A stretch of 11,403 bases of DNA, from assembly GCA_031549525.1 (NCBI GenBank), contig JAVBPQ010000044.1, forward strand, positions 1 to 11,403. The letters are read 5' to 3'. Positions 1 to 6,655 of this stretch are shown here, one piece after another; position 1 is the first letter of the stretch; every line of letters starts with the position of its first letter. The position numbers and the translations under genes were made by a program. This DNA is from WQUF01 sp031549525 (GTDB lineage: Bacteria; Bacillota; Clostridia; Clostridiales; Clostridiaceae). The notes under the pieces are model-generated. The model was not told where the DNA came from. It saw nothing but the letters and a program-made list of their open reading frames with translations, and ran no database searches.

Positions 1-639
1 AAGAAAAACTGTAAAGGCAAAATATTAAATGTACATCACATAGAGTCCAGAAAAACAGGTGGGAACAGTCCTTCGAATCTTATTACACTGTGTGAGGACT
101 GTCATAAAGACTATCATGCGGAAAAACTTAAGTTAAACCTAAAACGTGGTATATCGTTTAGGGATGTAAGCTTCATGGGTATCATGCGATGGGCATTTTA
201 TAATCGATTGAAAGAAATATATTCAAACGTTTCATTAACATATGGATATATTACAAAGCACACCAGAATAACAAGCAATTTAGAAAAAACTCATGCTGTT
301 GATGCAAGATGTATCAGTGGAAATCCTATGGCTGCACCCGTAGATACGTTCTATAGACAAAAAGCAGTGAGAAGACACAATCGTCAAATCCATAAAGCTA
401 CGATCTCAAAAGGTGGATATCGAAAACTCAATCAATCTCCAAAATACGTATTTGGATTTCAGCTATTTGACAAAGTAGAAATAATCTTGACTGGATTGAA
501 AGGGTTTATTTTTGGTAGAAGATCTAGTGGTAGCTTTGATATCAGAAAATTAGACGGAACAAAGATTTCAGCAGGGATCAGTTATAAAAAATTAAAATTG
601 ATTGAAAAAAGAAAAACCATATTAATAGAAGAAATTTAA
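1..639 (+). CDS. iscB: IscB-family RNA-guided HNH/RuvC endonuclease, C-terminal part (5' end outside window)
   Basis: The reading frame is open from base 1 to a TAA at 637-639, giving 212 residues of a longer protein. Fragment residues 4-39 form an HNH nuclease: C4, HHI at 12-14, N26, then LCEDCH at 30-35 and a last H39. By family knowledge H13, N26 and H35 are the likely catalytic or structural positions. Residues 96-107 (KTHAVDARCISG) match the RuvC-III segment with its conserved His and Asp. The tail carries RRHNRQIHKA, KGGYRKLNQ, VFGFQLFDKV and FGRRSSGSFDIRKLDG, which are typical of the C-terminal domain of IscB, the transposon-encoded ancestor of Cas9. IscB uses an omega RNA, usually encoded just upstream of the gene and so outside this window, to cut DNA beside a short target-adjacent motif. 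The bridge helix, RuvC-I and RuvC-II lie beyond the left edge, so intactness cannot be judged. TnpB is unlikely because TnpB has no HNH insert. Confidence 0.9.
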   Translation, partial: KKNCKGKILNVHHIESRKTGGNSPSNLITLCEDCHKDYHAEKLKLNLKRGISFRDVSFMGIMRWAFYNRLKEIYSNVSLTYGYITKHTRITSNLEKTHAVDARCISGNPMAAPVDTFYRQKAVRRHNRQIHKATISKGGYRKLNQSPKYVFGFQLFDKVEIILTGLKGFIFGRRSSGSFDIRKLDGTKISAGISYKKLKLIEKRKTILIEEI

Positions 640-644
640 CTTAG

Positions 645-707
645 AAAGGAGACGCTGCGTTCCTCCACATATCTAAAGACAGTGGTATCCCGCAGCAAAA
701 AGTTTTG
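645..707 (+). mobile_element. Probable right end (stem-loop) of an IS200/IS605-type element carrying iscB
   Basis: Fifteen bases after the iscB stop, GCTGCG (654-659) pairs perfectly with CGCAGC (691-696). Inside, CCAC (665-668) pairs with GTGG (682-685), around a TCTAAAGA-type apical sequence. Imperfect hairpins of this kind near the ends are what the Y1 single-strand transposase TnpA recognises in IS200/IS605 elements, and iscB genes are commonly carried by such elements. In well-studied members the right cleavage site lies about 10 nt past the hairpin foot, which puts the edge here near 700-708. That edge is inferred, since no target duplication is made and the left end is not in the window. 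The hairpin has no following T-run, so it is not a good intrinsic terminator. Confidence 0.6.
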
Positions 708-1964
708 ATGAAAGTATGTTTTATGACCTTAGGGACAAGAGGAGATGTGCAGCCTTATGTTGCTCTTTCTCAAGAACTTATTAAAAATGGACATAGTGCT
801 GTCATTTGTACTGGTGAAAGCTTTAAAGGCTTTATTGAAGAGCATGGAGTTTGTTTTAGAAAAGCTGAATCAGATCTAATGGCTCTTCTTATGACAAAAG
901 AAGGCAAAGAGATTATGGAAGGAGGTCTTAAGAATTTTAGAGCAGCTATAAAATATTCTAAGGAAGTGATAAATCCACTTTTTAGAAAGAGCTTAGACGA
1001 TTTTTGGGAAAGTGCACAAGGGGCTGATATTATAATTTATCATCCTAAGGTACTTGCTGCTGTGGATATGGCTCATGCTTTAGGTATTATTTGCATCAGC
1101 ATGCCCCTTGTTCCAATAACCTACCCTATCACAGAATTTCCTAATATTGCTGTATCTTCCACTTGGAATTTTGGGAAGATATTTAATAAATTGACTTATA
1201 AGATCATAGAAATGGCAGACATTTCAAATATAAAAGAGATAAATGATTTTAGAGAAAAGACTTTAGGTCTTGGTAAAAGAAAATCAGGAGTATTTGCTTA
1301 TAAAAACGGTGATACTTATATACCAATCATCTATCCTGTAAGCCCTGCACTGTTTAAAGATGTGAAGAGCTGGAATGATAGAGTTTTTTTGCCAGGCTTT
1401 TTCTATCTTGATACAAAAGAAGAGATGCTTGATGAAGAAGTTGAAAAGTTTATAGAAAAAGGAAAAAAACCCATAGTTGTTTCTTTTAGCAGCATGCCCC
1501 TTAAACAACCTGAGATTTTTAAGAAAAAATTAATAGAGGCACTTTATAAAACTGATAATAGAGCTGTAATCTTAGTTGGGACGAGTGGGATGGATTTTAA
1601 AAATGATGATAATGTCTTATCTATAAAAAAAGCCCCTCATAATCTTTTATTTAAAAAAGCTATGGGAATAATACACCATGGTGGTGTGGGCACAATGGCA
1701 GAAGCCCTTAGATCAGGAGTACCTCAAATTATAATTCCATTTTCTGTAGATCAGCCATTTTGGGCAAATAGGCTTTATAAATTAGGATATGCTCTAAAGC
1801 CTTTATATGAAAAAACACTTGCTACTAGTGATTTAATCTCAGCTTTTAAAGAGATGCAATCTGAAAAATATGTAAAAAGTGCAAAGGAGATTAAGGATAT
1901 TGTATTAAAAGAGAATGGAGTAAAAGAAGCTGTAGCTTATATAGAGCATATTTATGCTAGATAG
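708..1964 (+). CDS. GT1-type UDP-glycosyltransferase (MGT / sterol glucosyltransferase-like)
   Basis: The protein has 418 residues and a two-domain GT-B layout. The N-terminus has MKVCFMTLGTRGDVQPYVAL, the glycine-rich start seen in GT28-like N-terminal domains of sterol 3-beta-glucosyltransferases and antibiotic glycosyltransferases. The C-terminal donor-binding half has HHGGVGTMAEALRSGVP from residue 323 and DQPFWANR from residue 348, which contact the nucleotide sugar. It should move a sugar from a UDP-sugar to a small lipophilic acceptor in the cytoplasm. The acceptor cannot be told from sequence; bacterial relatives act on lipids, terpenoids or macrolides. ATG at 708 is chosen because homologues begin at this motif; an in-frame TTG lies immediately before it at 705. 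There is no Shine-Dalgarno sequence in the 20 bases upstream, and the iscB element appears to end just there. It is a single gene followed by a hairpin. Confidence 0.88.
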   Translation: MKVCFMTLGTRGDVQPYVALSQELIKNGHSAVICTGESFKGFIEEHGVCFRKAESDLMALLMTKEGKEIMEGGLKNFRAAIKYSKEVINPLFRKSLDDFWESAQGADIIIYHPKVLAAVDMAHALGIICISMPLVPITYPITEFPNIAVSSTWNFGKIFNKLTYKIIEMADISNIKEINDFREKTLGLGKRKSGVFAYKNGDTYIPIIYPVSPALFKDVKSWNDRVFLPGFFYLDTKEEMLDEEVEKFIEKGKKPIVVSFSSMPLKQPEIFKKKLIEALYKTDNRAVILVGTSGMDFKNDDNVLSIKKAPHNLLFKKAMGIIHHGGVGTMAEALRSGVPQIIIPFSVDQPFWANRLYKLGYALKPLYEKTLATSDLISAFKEMQSEKYVKSAKEIKDIVLKENGVKEAVAYIEHIYAR

Positions 1965-1981
1965 CAAATTTTGATAGCTGT

Positions 1982-2007
1982 AAATCCATGCCCTGAGGCA
2001 TGGATTT
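1982..2007. terminator. Perfect 11-bp hairpin between convergent genes
   Basis: AAATCCATGCC (1982-1992) and GGCATGGATTT (1997-2007) are perfect inverted copies around a CTGA loop. It lies between the glycosyltransferase stop (1964) and the stop of the convergent permease gene (2046). Neither strand has a long T-run after it, only a short TTTT at 2013-2016 on the plus strand. It is therefore a probable but not classical terminator or mRNA 3'-end stabiliser for one or both genes. Confidence 0.6.
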
Positions 2008-2045
2008 GTGCGATTTTAGATTTAATGAAAAGCTTTGTCCTTAAG

Positions 2046-2756
2046 TTATTTGATTTGATATGAAAATTTCCTCATAAAAACTATGAGCCATAGCGCACAA
2101 GATAACAACCCTCCAATAAAAAGAAAACCATTTATTCCTACATGAATTATTTTCCCTATCCAAAATGATGGCAAAAATCCAGCAAAATACTGATATGGGC
2201 TAGGGATGAACCATACAATTGGTAATCCTAGAAAGCTTATTCCCATGAGTTTTGATATGGCAAGTGCTTCCACTCTATTTTTTGCAACAGAAACAACCAT
2301 AATAGATAAAGCAAAGCCCATAAGAGCACTTAAAATGGAGGTTGTAAATATGCTCATTGTTAAAATAGAAGATATGTTAAAAACTGCTGATAAAATTATT
2401 GTCATTATAAGTGCCCAAAGCATTGGAATTCCTATACGTGCCATTAAATAAGAGTAATCGCCTATAGGTGTAATCTTATAAAATTCACCTATGCCTTCGT
2501 CTTTTTCTTCAAGGAACAAAAAAGCAAAGATCATAGCTACTAACATGGGTGTAAGGCAAATGAGCATACCATCTAAAAGACCATACCAAGGCACAAGAGA
2601 TAAAGATAATTTTTCTACTATAATATTATTGACAAATGGTATGATGAATTTTAAAAACAAACCTATTAGGACTGGAGCTGGCAAAAGCGCAAGTAACATT
2701 CCATCTCTTGTTACCTGTATAAATCCAATTTGAAAGAGCTTCCATGTTTGTTTCAT
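2046..2756 (-). CDS. ABC-2 type transporter permease (second permease of TetR-linked operon)
   Basis: This is a 236-residue, very hydrophobic protein with about six predicted membrane segments. EEKDEG at residues 83-88 follows the second segment. This acidic motif and the ITPIGDYSYLMAR that follows are typical of ABC-2 export permeases, where the stretch lies at the cytoplasmic face near the ATPase. The start ATG at 2756 overlaps the stop of the preceding permease gene as ATGA, with a GGTGA-containing ribosome site upstream. It is the last gene of the operon. With the neighbouring permease and ATPase it should form a heteromeric exporter. The two-permease-plus-ATPase layout resembles the Rv2686c-Rv2688c fluoroquinolone exporter of Mycobacterium tuberculosis, but substrate cannot be inferred. 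Confidence 0.82.
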   Translation of the reverse strand: MKQTWKLFQIGFIQVTRDGMLLALLPAPVLIGLFLKFIIPFVNNIIVEKLSLSLVPWYGLLDGMLICLTPMLVAMIFAFLFLEEKDEGIGEFYKITPIGDYSYLMARIGIPMLWALIMTIILSAVFNISSILTMSIFTTSILSALMGFALSIMVVSVAKNRVEALAISKLMGISFLGLPIVWFIPSPYQYFAGFLPSFWIGKIIHVGINGFLFIGGLLSCALWLIVFMRKFSYQIK

Positions 2757-3454
2757 ATTTTTTCACCGCCTTCTGCCTTTAAAGCAATGGATATGCGCAC
2801 ATTTGACACTAAAAGAATGATTAAAAACCACAATATTAAGATAACAAAGCTCCAAATATCAAATATTTCAGTTAAGCGTAAGGAATAGCTTATACCATGC
2901 CATAAAGCTATGCTAGGCAATATGTTTAAAATAGGATTATATATAAAAAAAGCTGCAAGTATTGCTGGAGAGGTCAATATTGTGGCAGGCAGCGATGCAA
3001 TTAACATATAATGATTGACTGAACGGGAATAGGAAGATACAAAAAGTCCAAGAGCTGTAAAGTTCATTGAACCAACAAATACATATATGATAAGCCCTAA
3101 AATGTTCACAGGACTGTTAAGTCCAATTAAAGCGATAATAACTGCAGAAAGGGTAGATATAATGGATAATGATACCACCTTTGATAAGATATATTCCATA
3201 GTCTTAAGGGGGGATATGGTCAAAAATCTATGGAGTCCTTCATTTTTTTCTAAAAGCCAAATTCCCCCTATAAAGAACATTCCAAGCATCACAGGGTCTG
3301 TAAGTATTATAATAGAAGCTATCTTTTGTCTAATATCAGACGGGCAGAGGAGAAGTATTGCCACATATATTGCACTTATAAATAAATAGAGGAAATAAAA
3401 ACCATACTTTATTTGATATTTTATATCATTTATAAGCTCTGAAAAAAATCTCAT
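2753..3454 (-). CDS. ABC-2 type transporter permease (first permease of TetR-linked operon)
   Basis: This is a 233-residue hydrophobic protein with about six predicted membrane segments. LLEKNEGL at residues 67-74, followed by TISPLKTMEYILSK, corresponds to the EEKDEG...TPIGDYSYLMAR region of the partner permease, so the two are related but divergent halves of one transporter. ATG at 3454 is preferred over an in-frame GTG at 3463. It has AGGAAGG 8 bases upstream, and it makes a 4-base ATGA overlap with the ATPase stop. The gene ends in another ATGA overlap with the next permease. Translation of the operon is therefore likely coupled. Confidence 0.82.
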   Translation of the reverse strand: MRFFSELINDIKYQIKYGFYFLYLFISAIYVAILLLCPSDIRQKIASIIILTDPVMLGMFFIGGIWLLEKNEGLHRFLTISPLKTMEYILSKVVSLSIISTLSAVIIALIGLNSPVNILGLIIYVFVGSMNFTALGLFVSSYSRSVNHYMLIASLPATILTSPAILAAFFIYNPILNILPSIALWHGISYSLRLTEIFDIWSFVILILWFLIILLVSNVRISIALKAEGGEKI

Positions 3455-4305
3455 TGTAGACACCTTCCTGTCAATGAAATAAATACATCTTCAAGGGTCT
3501 GCTCCTTTGAATGTATGCTAGAAAGGGTCCCAGATTTTAATGCAGAATGAAAATCGTAAGATTCTCCAAGCTCTGAAAGGAGGCAAGTGCTTTCTATTTC
3601 ATTTCCATCTATATTATAAGTATATATCACTTTTGTACTAGCATCTCTTTGTTTAAGCCTATGAGGTGTATCCATAGCTTTTATCTTTCCCTCTATTATA
3701 AAAGCTACATAATCGCAAAGCTCTTCAGCATCATGCATATTATGTGTGGTTAAAATAATGGTCTTGCCCATATGCTTTTGTTCTAAAATAATATCCTTTA
3801 ATATCCTTGAATTTGCAGGGTCTAAGCCGCTTGTAGGTTCATCTAAGAATAACAATTCAGGATTATGCATAAGGCAGCGAACAAATCCAAGGCGCATTTT
3901 CATCCCTTTAGAGTAATTTGATACCTTTTTGTCTGCATCATTTTCAAGCCCCACTCTTTTTAAAAGAAGCATTGGATCGATGTTTTTTATTGAATAAAGA
4001 GAAGCAAAATATCTCAAATTTTCAATACCAGTAAATTTACTATAGAAATTTGGAAGCTCAAAGTCAACACCTATTTTTTCATAGTAGTCGCTTTTTCTGT
4101 ATCTTATCTCATTTTGAAAAACTCTAACAGAGCCACGATAATTTAACAATACACCTGTTAATATTTTTTGAAGGGTGCTTTTTCCTGCCCCAGATGGACC
4201 AAGAAAGCCAAATATTTCTCCCCTCTTTACATGAAAGCTTATGCCATGTATTGTATCTATCTTTGATGTAGGGTATTTTAAATAAACATCTTCTACATCA
4301 ATCAT
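3451..4305 (-). CDS. ABC transporter ATP-binding protein (DrrA/CcmA-type exporter ATPase)
   Basis: The protein has 284 residues. The Walker A motif is GPSGAGKST (36-44). The signature is YSKGMKMRLGF, the Walker B is LLFLDEPTSGLDP, and the switch histidine is in LTTHNM. The signature YSKGMK replaces LSGGQ, as is usual in DrrA-type export ATPases. About 70 residues after the nucleotide-binding core form an accessory tail. It should power the two membrane permeases encoded downstream. The start is taken as ATG 4305, not the in-frame GTG at 4314, because AGGTGA lies at the right distance before the ATG. This start overlaps the end of the tetR gene by 8 bases. Confidence 0.92.
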   Translation of the reverse strand: MIDVEDVYLKYPTSKIDTIHGISFHVKRGEIFGFLGPSGAGKSTLQKILTGVLLNYRGSVRVFQNEIRYRKSDYYEKIGVDFELPNFYSKFTGIENLRYFASLYSIKNIDPMLLLKRVGLENDADKKVSNYSKGMKMRLGFVRCLMHNPELLFLDEPTSGLDPANSRILKDIILEQKHMGKTIILTTHNMHDAEELCDYVAFIIEGKIKAMDTPHRLKQRDASTKVIYTYNIDGNEIESTCLLSELGESYDFHSALKSGTLSSIHSKEQTLEDVFISLTGRCLQ

Positions 4306-4894
4306 TATACTCACCTACTATTTCATTGATCACTCCATTTAATATAATCTCCATGACCTTTGAGCCATAGCCGTTCTTTTCATCTTGAAGGCTTAAAAAT
4401 GTTATAATGAGTATCTGCAGTACCTTTGCAGCAAGCTCTATTTCACATTTAAATTTAATACCATATTCTTGAAGCTTTAAAAGCTCTTTTTTATCTTCTC
4501 TAGTATGTTGTTCTATGATTTCTTTTGGAAGCTTTCGAAATAAGTAATCTGTAGTTTCGCTAGTATTCTCTACAAGGAGAGGATACTTTTTTAAATAAAA
4601 AAATGAGTGCAAGATTAATTGTTTCATCAATTCCTTAGGAGGTAGCGATGAATTTTTTTTAAGAAAATCATCCATATCTTCCCAGACCTTCCTTTGAATA
4701 TTCTCTATGATATCCATATATAAGTGCTCTTTATTAGTGTAAAAAGCATAGAAGGAACCTTTTGCAATATCTACTCTCTTAACTAAATCATCTATTGTCA
4801 CCTTTTTAAGACCATAGAGAGTAAAGAGCTTTTCGCCTTCAGTAAAGAGCTTATCTTTTATCATTGCTTTTTCATTGTCGCTAAATTTAGGCAT
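4298..4894 (-). CDS. TetR/AcrR-family transcriptional regulator
   Basis: The protein has 198 residues. The N-terminal helix-turn-helix lies at about residues 15-60 (GLKKVTIDDLVKRVDIAKGSFYAFYTNKEHLY), a standard TetR DNA-binding domain with the SFYAFYTNKE recognition helix region. The remaining, variable helical part should bind a ligand and form the dimer. ATG 4894 is preceded by AAAGGAGA at the correct spacing. It is the first gene of an operon with an ABC exporter, and an inverted repeat overlies its promoter. The simplest reading is a repressor of its own operon, released by a compound that the exporter removes. The ligand is unknown. Confidence 0.92.
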   Translation of the reverse strand: MPKFSDNEKAMIKDKLFTEGEKLFTLYGLKKVTIDDLVKRVDIAKGSFYAFYTNKEHLYMDIIENIQRKVWEDMDDFLKKNSSLPPKELMKQLILHSFFYLKKYPLLVENTSETTDYLFRKLPKEIIEQHTREDKKELLKLQEYGIKFKCEIELAAKVLQILIITFLSLQDEKNGYGSKVMEIILNGVINEIVGEYND

Positions 4895-4913
4895 TCTATC
4901 TCTCCTTTAAAAC

Positions 4914-4944
4914 TATATGACTATTTTGGTTTTTTAGTCATATA
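4914..4944. promoter_or_regulatory. Probable TetR operator, 10+10 perfect inverted repeat
   Basis: TATATGACTA (4914-4923) and TAGTCATATA (4935-4944) are perfect inverted copies separated by 11 bases. The right arm sits one base after the -10 box of the tetR promoter, so the repeat covers the expected transcription start. This is the normal place for an autorepressor operator. The 31-bp span suits a TetR dimer or pair of dimers. The match to this particular TetR is inferred from position. Confidence 0.75.
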
Positions 4945-4945
4945 A

Positions 4946-4974
4946 ATTATATCTCTTTTTAATATCGATGTCAA
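4946..4974 (-). promoter_or_regulatory. Consensus sigma-A promoter of the tetR-ABC operon
   Basis: Read on the minus strand, TTGACA (4974-4969) and TATAAT (4951-4946) are both perfect consensus and are separated by exactly 17 bases. The start point would be near 4939, some 45 bases before the tetR ATG. Such a strong promoter would need tight repression, which fits the inverted repeat directly downstream. Confidence 0.88.
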
Positions 4975-5046
4975 TGAGTTTGTTAGATAATATATGGCAT
5001 AAATAAGTATATAAATTGCATATTTATAAATAAGTTTAGGAAATAG

Positions 5047-5075
5047 TTGAAAACTCAATATAAATATTATACAAT
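5047..5075 (+). promoter_or_regulatory. Probable sigma-A promoter of the amino-acid ABC operon
   Basis: TTGAAA (5047-5052) and TACAAT (5070-5075) are 17 bases apart. This would give a leader of about 55 bases before the binding-protein ATG at 5135, with no recognisable riboswitch or T-box in it. The surrounding DNA is very AT-rich, so chance matches are possible. Confidence 0.6.
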
Positions 5076-5134
5076 TAGAAAAATCATAGTTTTCTGTTGA
5101 TATATTGTTATAAAAATTATTGAGAGGTGGTTTT

Positions 5135-5920
5135 ATGAAGAAAATTTTACTCGTCAATCTTGTATTTTTATTCATTTTTTTATTAGTGGGCTGTGCTCCA
5201 ACAGATAGCGCTGCAAGTTCCTCTGAGTATAAAAAATTGGTAGTAGGACTTGATGAAAATTTTCCACCTATGGGCTTTAGAGATAAAGATGGAAATGTGG
5301 TAGGCTTTGACATTGACCTTGCTAAAGAGGTTGGAAAGAGAATGGGAATTGAAATGGTATTTCAACCTATCGATTGGGATTCAAAAGAGCTAGAGCTTCA
5401 ATCAAAAAAGGTGGACTTGCTTTGGAATGGTGTTACAATAACTCCTGAGAGAGAAAAAGTAATGCTCTTTACTAAGCCTTACTTAAATAATAAGCAAATC
5501 ATATTGGCAATAAAAGATTCAAGTATCAATAGCAAGGCAGATTTAGCTGGAAAGACAATAGGTCTGCAAAAGAATTCTTCAGCTGTTGATGCTGTTAATA
5601 AGGATGAAGAAACTTCTAAAGCTATCAAGGAAATCGTTCAATATTCTGATAATATACTTGCATTTAAGGATTTAGAAATAGGTAGGGTTGAAGCTGTTGT
5701 GGTTGATGAAATTGCTGCTAGATATTATTTAGAACAAAATGAGACTAATTTTAGAATATTAGATGATGACTTTGGAAGTGAAGTATATGGGGTTGCAATG
5801 CGACCTGATGATACAGCACTAAAAGACACATTACAAAAAGCTTTAGATGATATGAATAGCGATGGAACTTCAGCTAAAATATCCCAAACATGGTTTGGAG
5901 AAGATATTATTGTAAAATAA
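5135..5920 (+). CDS. Polar amino-acid ABC transporter substrate-binding lipoprotein
   Basis: The protein has 261 residues. A lysine plus hydrophobic signal ends in the lipobox LVGC with the lipidated Cys20, so the mature protein is anchored outside the membrane. The mature part is an SBP_bac_3 domain with GFDIDLAKEVGKRMG (57-71), which is the family signature. R106 in TPERE and D191 in VVVDEIAARYYL are at positions that bind the carboxylate and amino groups of the ligand in relatives. It captures an amino acid and hands it to the permease encoded downstream. Substrate (for example cystine, glutamine, arginine) is not decidable here. ATG 5135 is chosen over an in-frame TTG at 5120 because GAGG lies 7 bases before it. 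Confidence 0.92.
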   Translation: MKKILLVNLVFLFIFLLVGCAPTDSAASSSEYKKLVVGLDENFPPMGFRDKDGNVVGFDIDLAKEVGKRMGIEMVFQPIDWDSKELELQSKKVDLLWNGVTITPEREKVMLFTKPYLNNKQIILAIKDSSINSKADLAGKTIGLQKNSSAVDAVNKDEETSKAIKEIVQYSDNILAFKDLEIGRVEAVVVDEIAARYYLEQNETNFRILDDDFGSEVYGVAMRPDDTALKDTLQKALDDMNSDGTSAKISQTWFGEDIIVK

Positions 5921-5929
5921 AAAATATTA

Positions 5930-5977
5930 AAACAGCATTTCTTATTAAATAGATTTTTAAATAAGATAATGCTGTTT
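5930..5977 (+). terminator. Intercistronic stem-loop after the binding-protein gene (attenuator or mRNA stabiliser)
   Basis: AAACAGCATT (5930-5939) pairs perfectly with AATGCTGTTT (5968-5977). An inner stem CTTATT (5941-5946) pairs with AATAAG (5960-5965). It begins nine bases after the binding-protein stop and ends before the permease ribosome site. Hairpins here are common in binding-protein transporter operons; they make the binding protein more abundant than the membrane parts by protecting the upstream mRNA or ending part of the transcripts. No T-run follows, which favours stabilisation over termination. Confidence 0.65.
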
Positions 5978-6001
5978 AAATTTATGAAAGGTGCGATTTC
6001 A

Positions 6002-6643
6002 ATGGCCTTAAGCGATATGATCAGTCAGATGTTTAGTGGTACTTTAGTGAGCTTAAATTTATTTTTTACTACTATAATTTTATCCATGCCACTTGGATTT
6101 TTGCTCATGCTCTTATATATTAGTAAAAACAAGATAATAAAAAATATAACTGGATTTTATATTTTAATGATGAGAGGAACACCTCTGCTCCTTCAATTGT
6201 TTTTTATGCTCTATGGAGTGCCTATACTTATACCTATTCTAACCTTTAGCAGATTTACTACCAGTGTAATAGTTTTTGCATTAAACTACGCTGCTTATTT
6301 TGCTGAGATATTTAGGGGCGGATTATTATCTGTTGATAAAGGACAATTTGAAGCTTCAAAAGTTCTTGGAATCTCTAAAGTACATACCTATATTAAGATA
6401 GTCATTCCTCAAATGATAAAAGTTGCTCTTCCTTCAATAAGCAATGAAGCTATAACTCTTATTAAGGATACTGCTTTAGTCACAGCAATTGGAATTGCAG
6501 AGCTTTTATTTGTCACTAAATCCATAGTAAATACCACTGCTCAAGTCTTTCCTTTTGTCATTGCTTCAGCATTTTATTTGTTTATGTGTTATATTTTAAC
6601 GATAATTTTTAGAAAATTAGAAGTTAAATTTATGTTTGAATGA
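6002..6643 (+). CDS. Polar amino-acid ABC transporter permease (His/Glu/Gln/Arg/opine family)
   Basis: The protein has 213 residues with about five predicted membrane helices. The first helix follows an N-terminal MALSDMISQMFSGTLVSLNL, and MMRGTPLLLQLFF is the usual family segment. The cytoplasmic EAA loop reads AEIFRGGLLSVDKGQFEASKVLG, which docks with the ATPase. It should act as a homodimer with the ATPase encoded next. ATG 6002 is chosen because AAAGGTG (5987-5993) lies 8 bases upstream. In-frame ATGs at 5969 and 5984 lie within or against the intercistronic hairpin and lack a ribosome site. Confidence 0.92.
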   Translation: MALSDMISQMFSGTLVSLNLFFTTIILSMPLGFLLMLLYISKNKIIKNITGFYILMMRGTPLLLQLFFMLYGVPILIPILTFSRFTTSVIVFALNYAAYFAEIFRGGLLSVDKGQFEASKVLGISKVHTYIKIVIPQMIKVALPSISNEAITLIKDTALVTAIGIAELLFVTKSIVNTTAQVFPFVIASAFYLFMCYILTIIFRKLEVKFMFE

Positions 6644-6655
6644 TGAGGTATATAT

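Noticed and set aside
654..696. Hairpin after iscB as an intrinsic terminator or as the omega RNA
   Set aside because: No T-run follows it, and omega RNAs of IscB are encoded upstream of the gene. The stem shape fits an element end better.
1284..1508. Minus-strand open frame inside the glycosyltransferase gene
   Set aside because: It lies wholly within a convincing coding gene and has no ribosome site or recognisable domain.
2206..3389. Plus-strand open frames (2206-2451, 2491-2733, 3087-3389) opposite the permease genes
   Set aside because: They are antisense to clear membrane protein genes, and their sequences show no protein-like motifs.
2046..4894. Naming the TetR-linked operon a fluoroquinolone exporter
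   Set aside because: Only the gene layout is similar to the mycobacterial system; nothing in the sequence shows substrate.
4999..5035. Repeats in the divergent intergenic region as a CRISPR-like array
   Set aside because: There are only two copies of a 10-base AT-only-rich word and no further units.
5076..5134. Riboswitch or T-box in the leader of the amino-acid transporter
   Set aside because: The leader is only about 55 bases, AT-rich, and lacks a T-box sequence or a terminator/antiterminator pair.
4921..5365. Minus-strand open frames over the divergent promoter region and the start of the binding-protein gene
   Set aside because: They run through the tetR promoter and the operator, have no conserved content, and oppose a clear gene.
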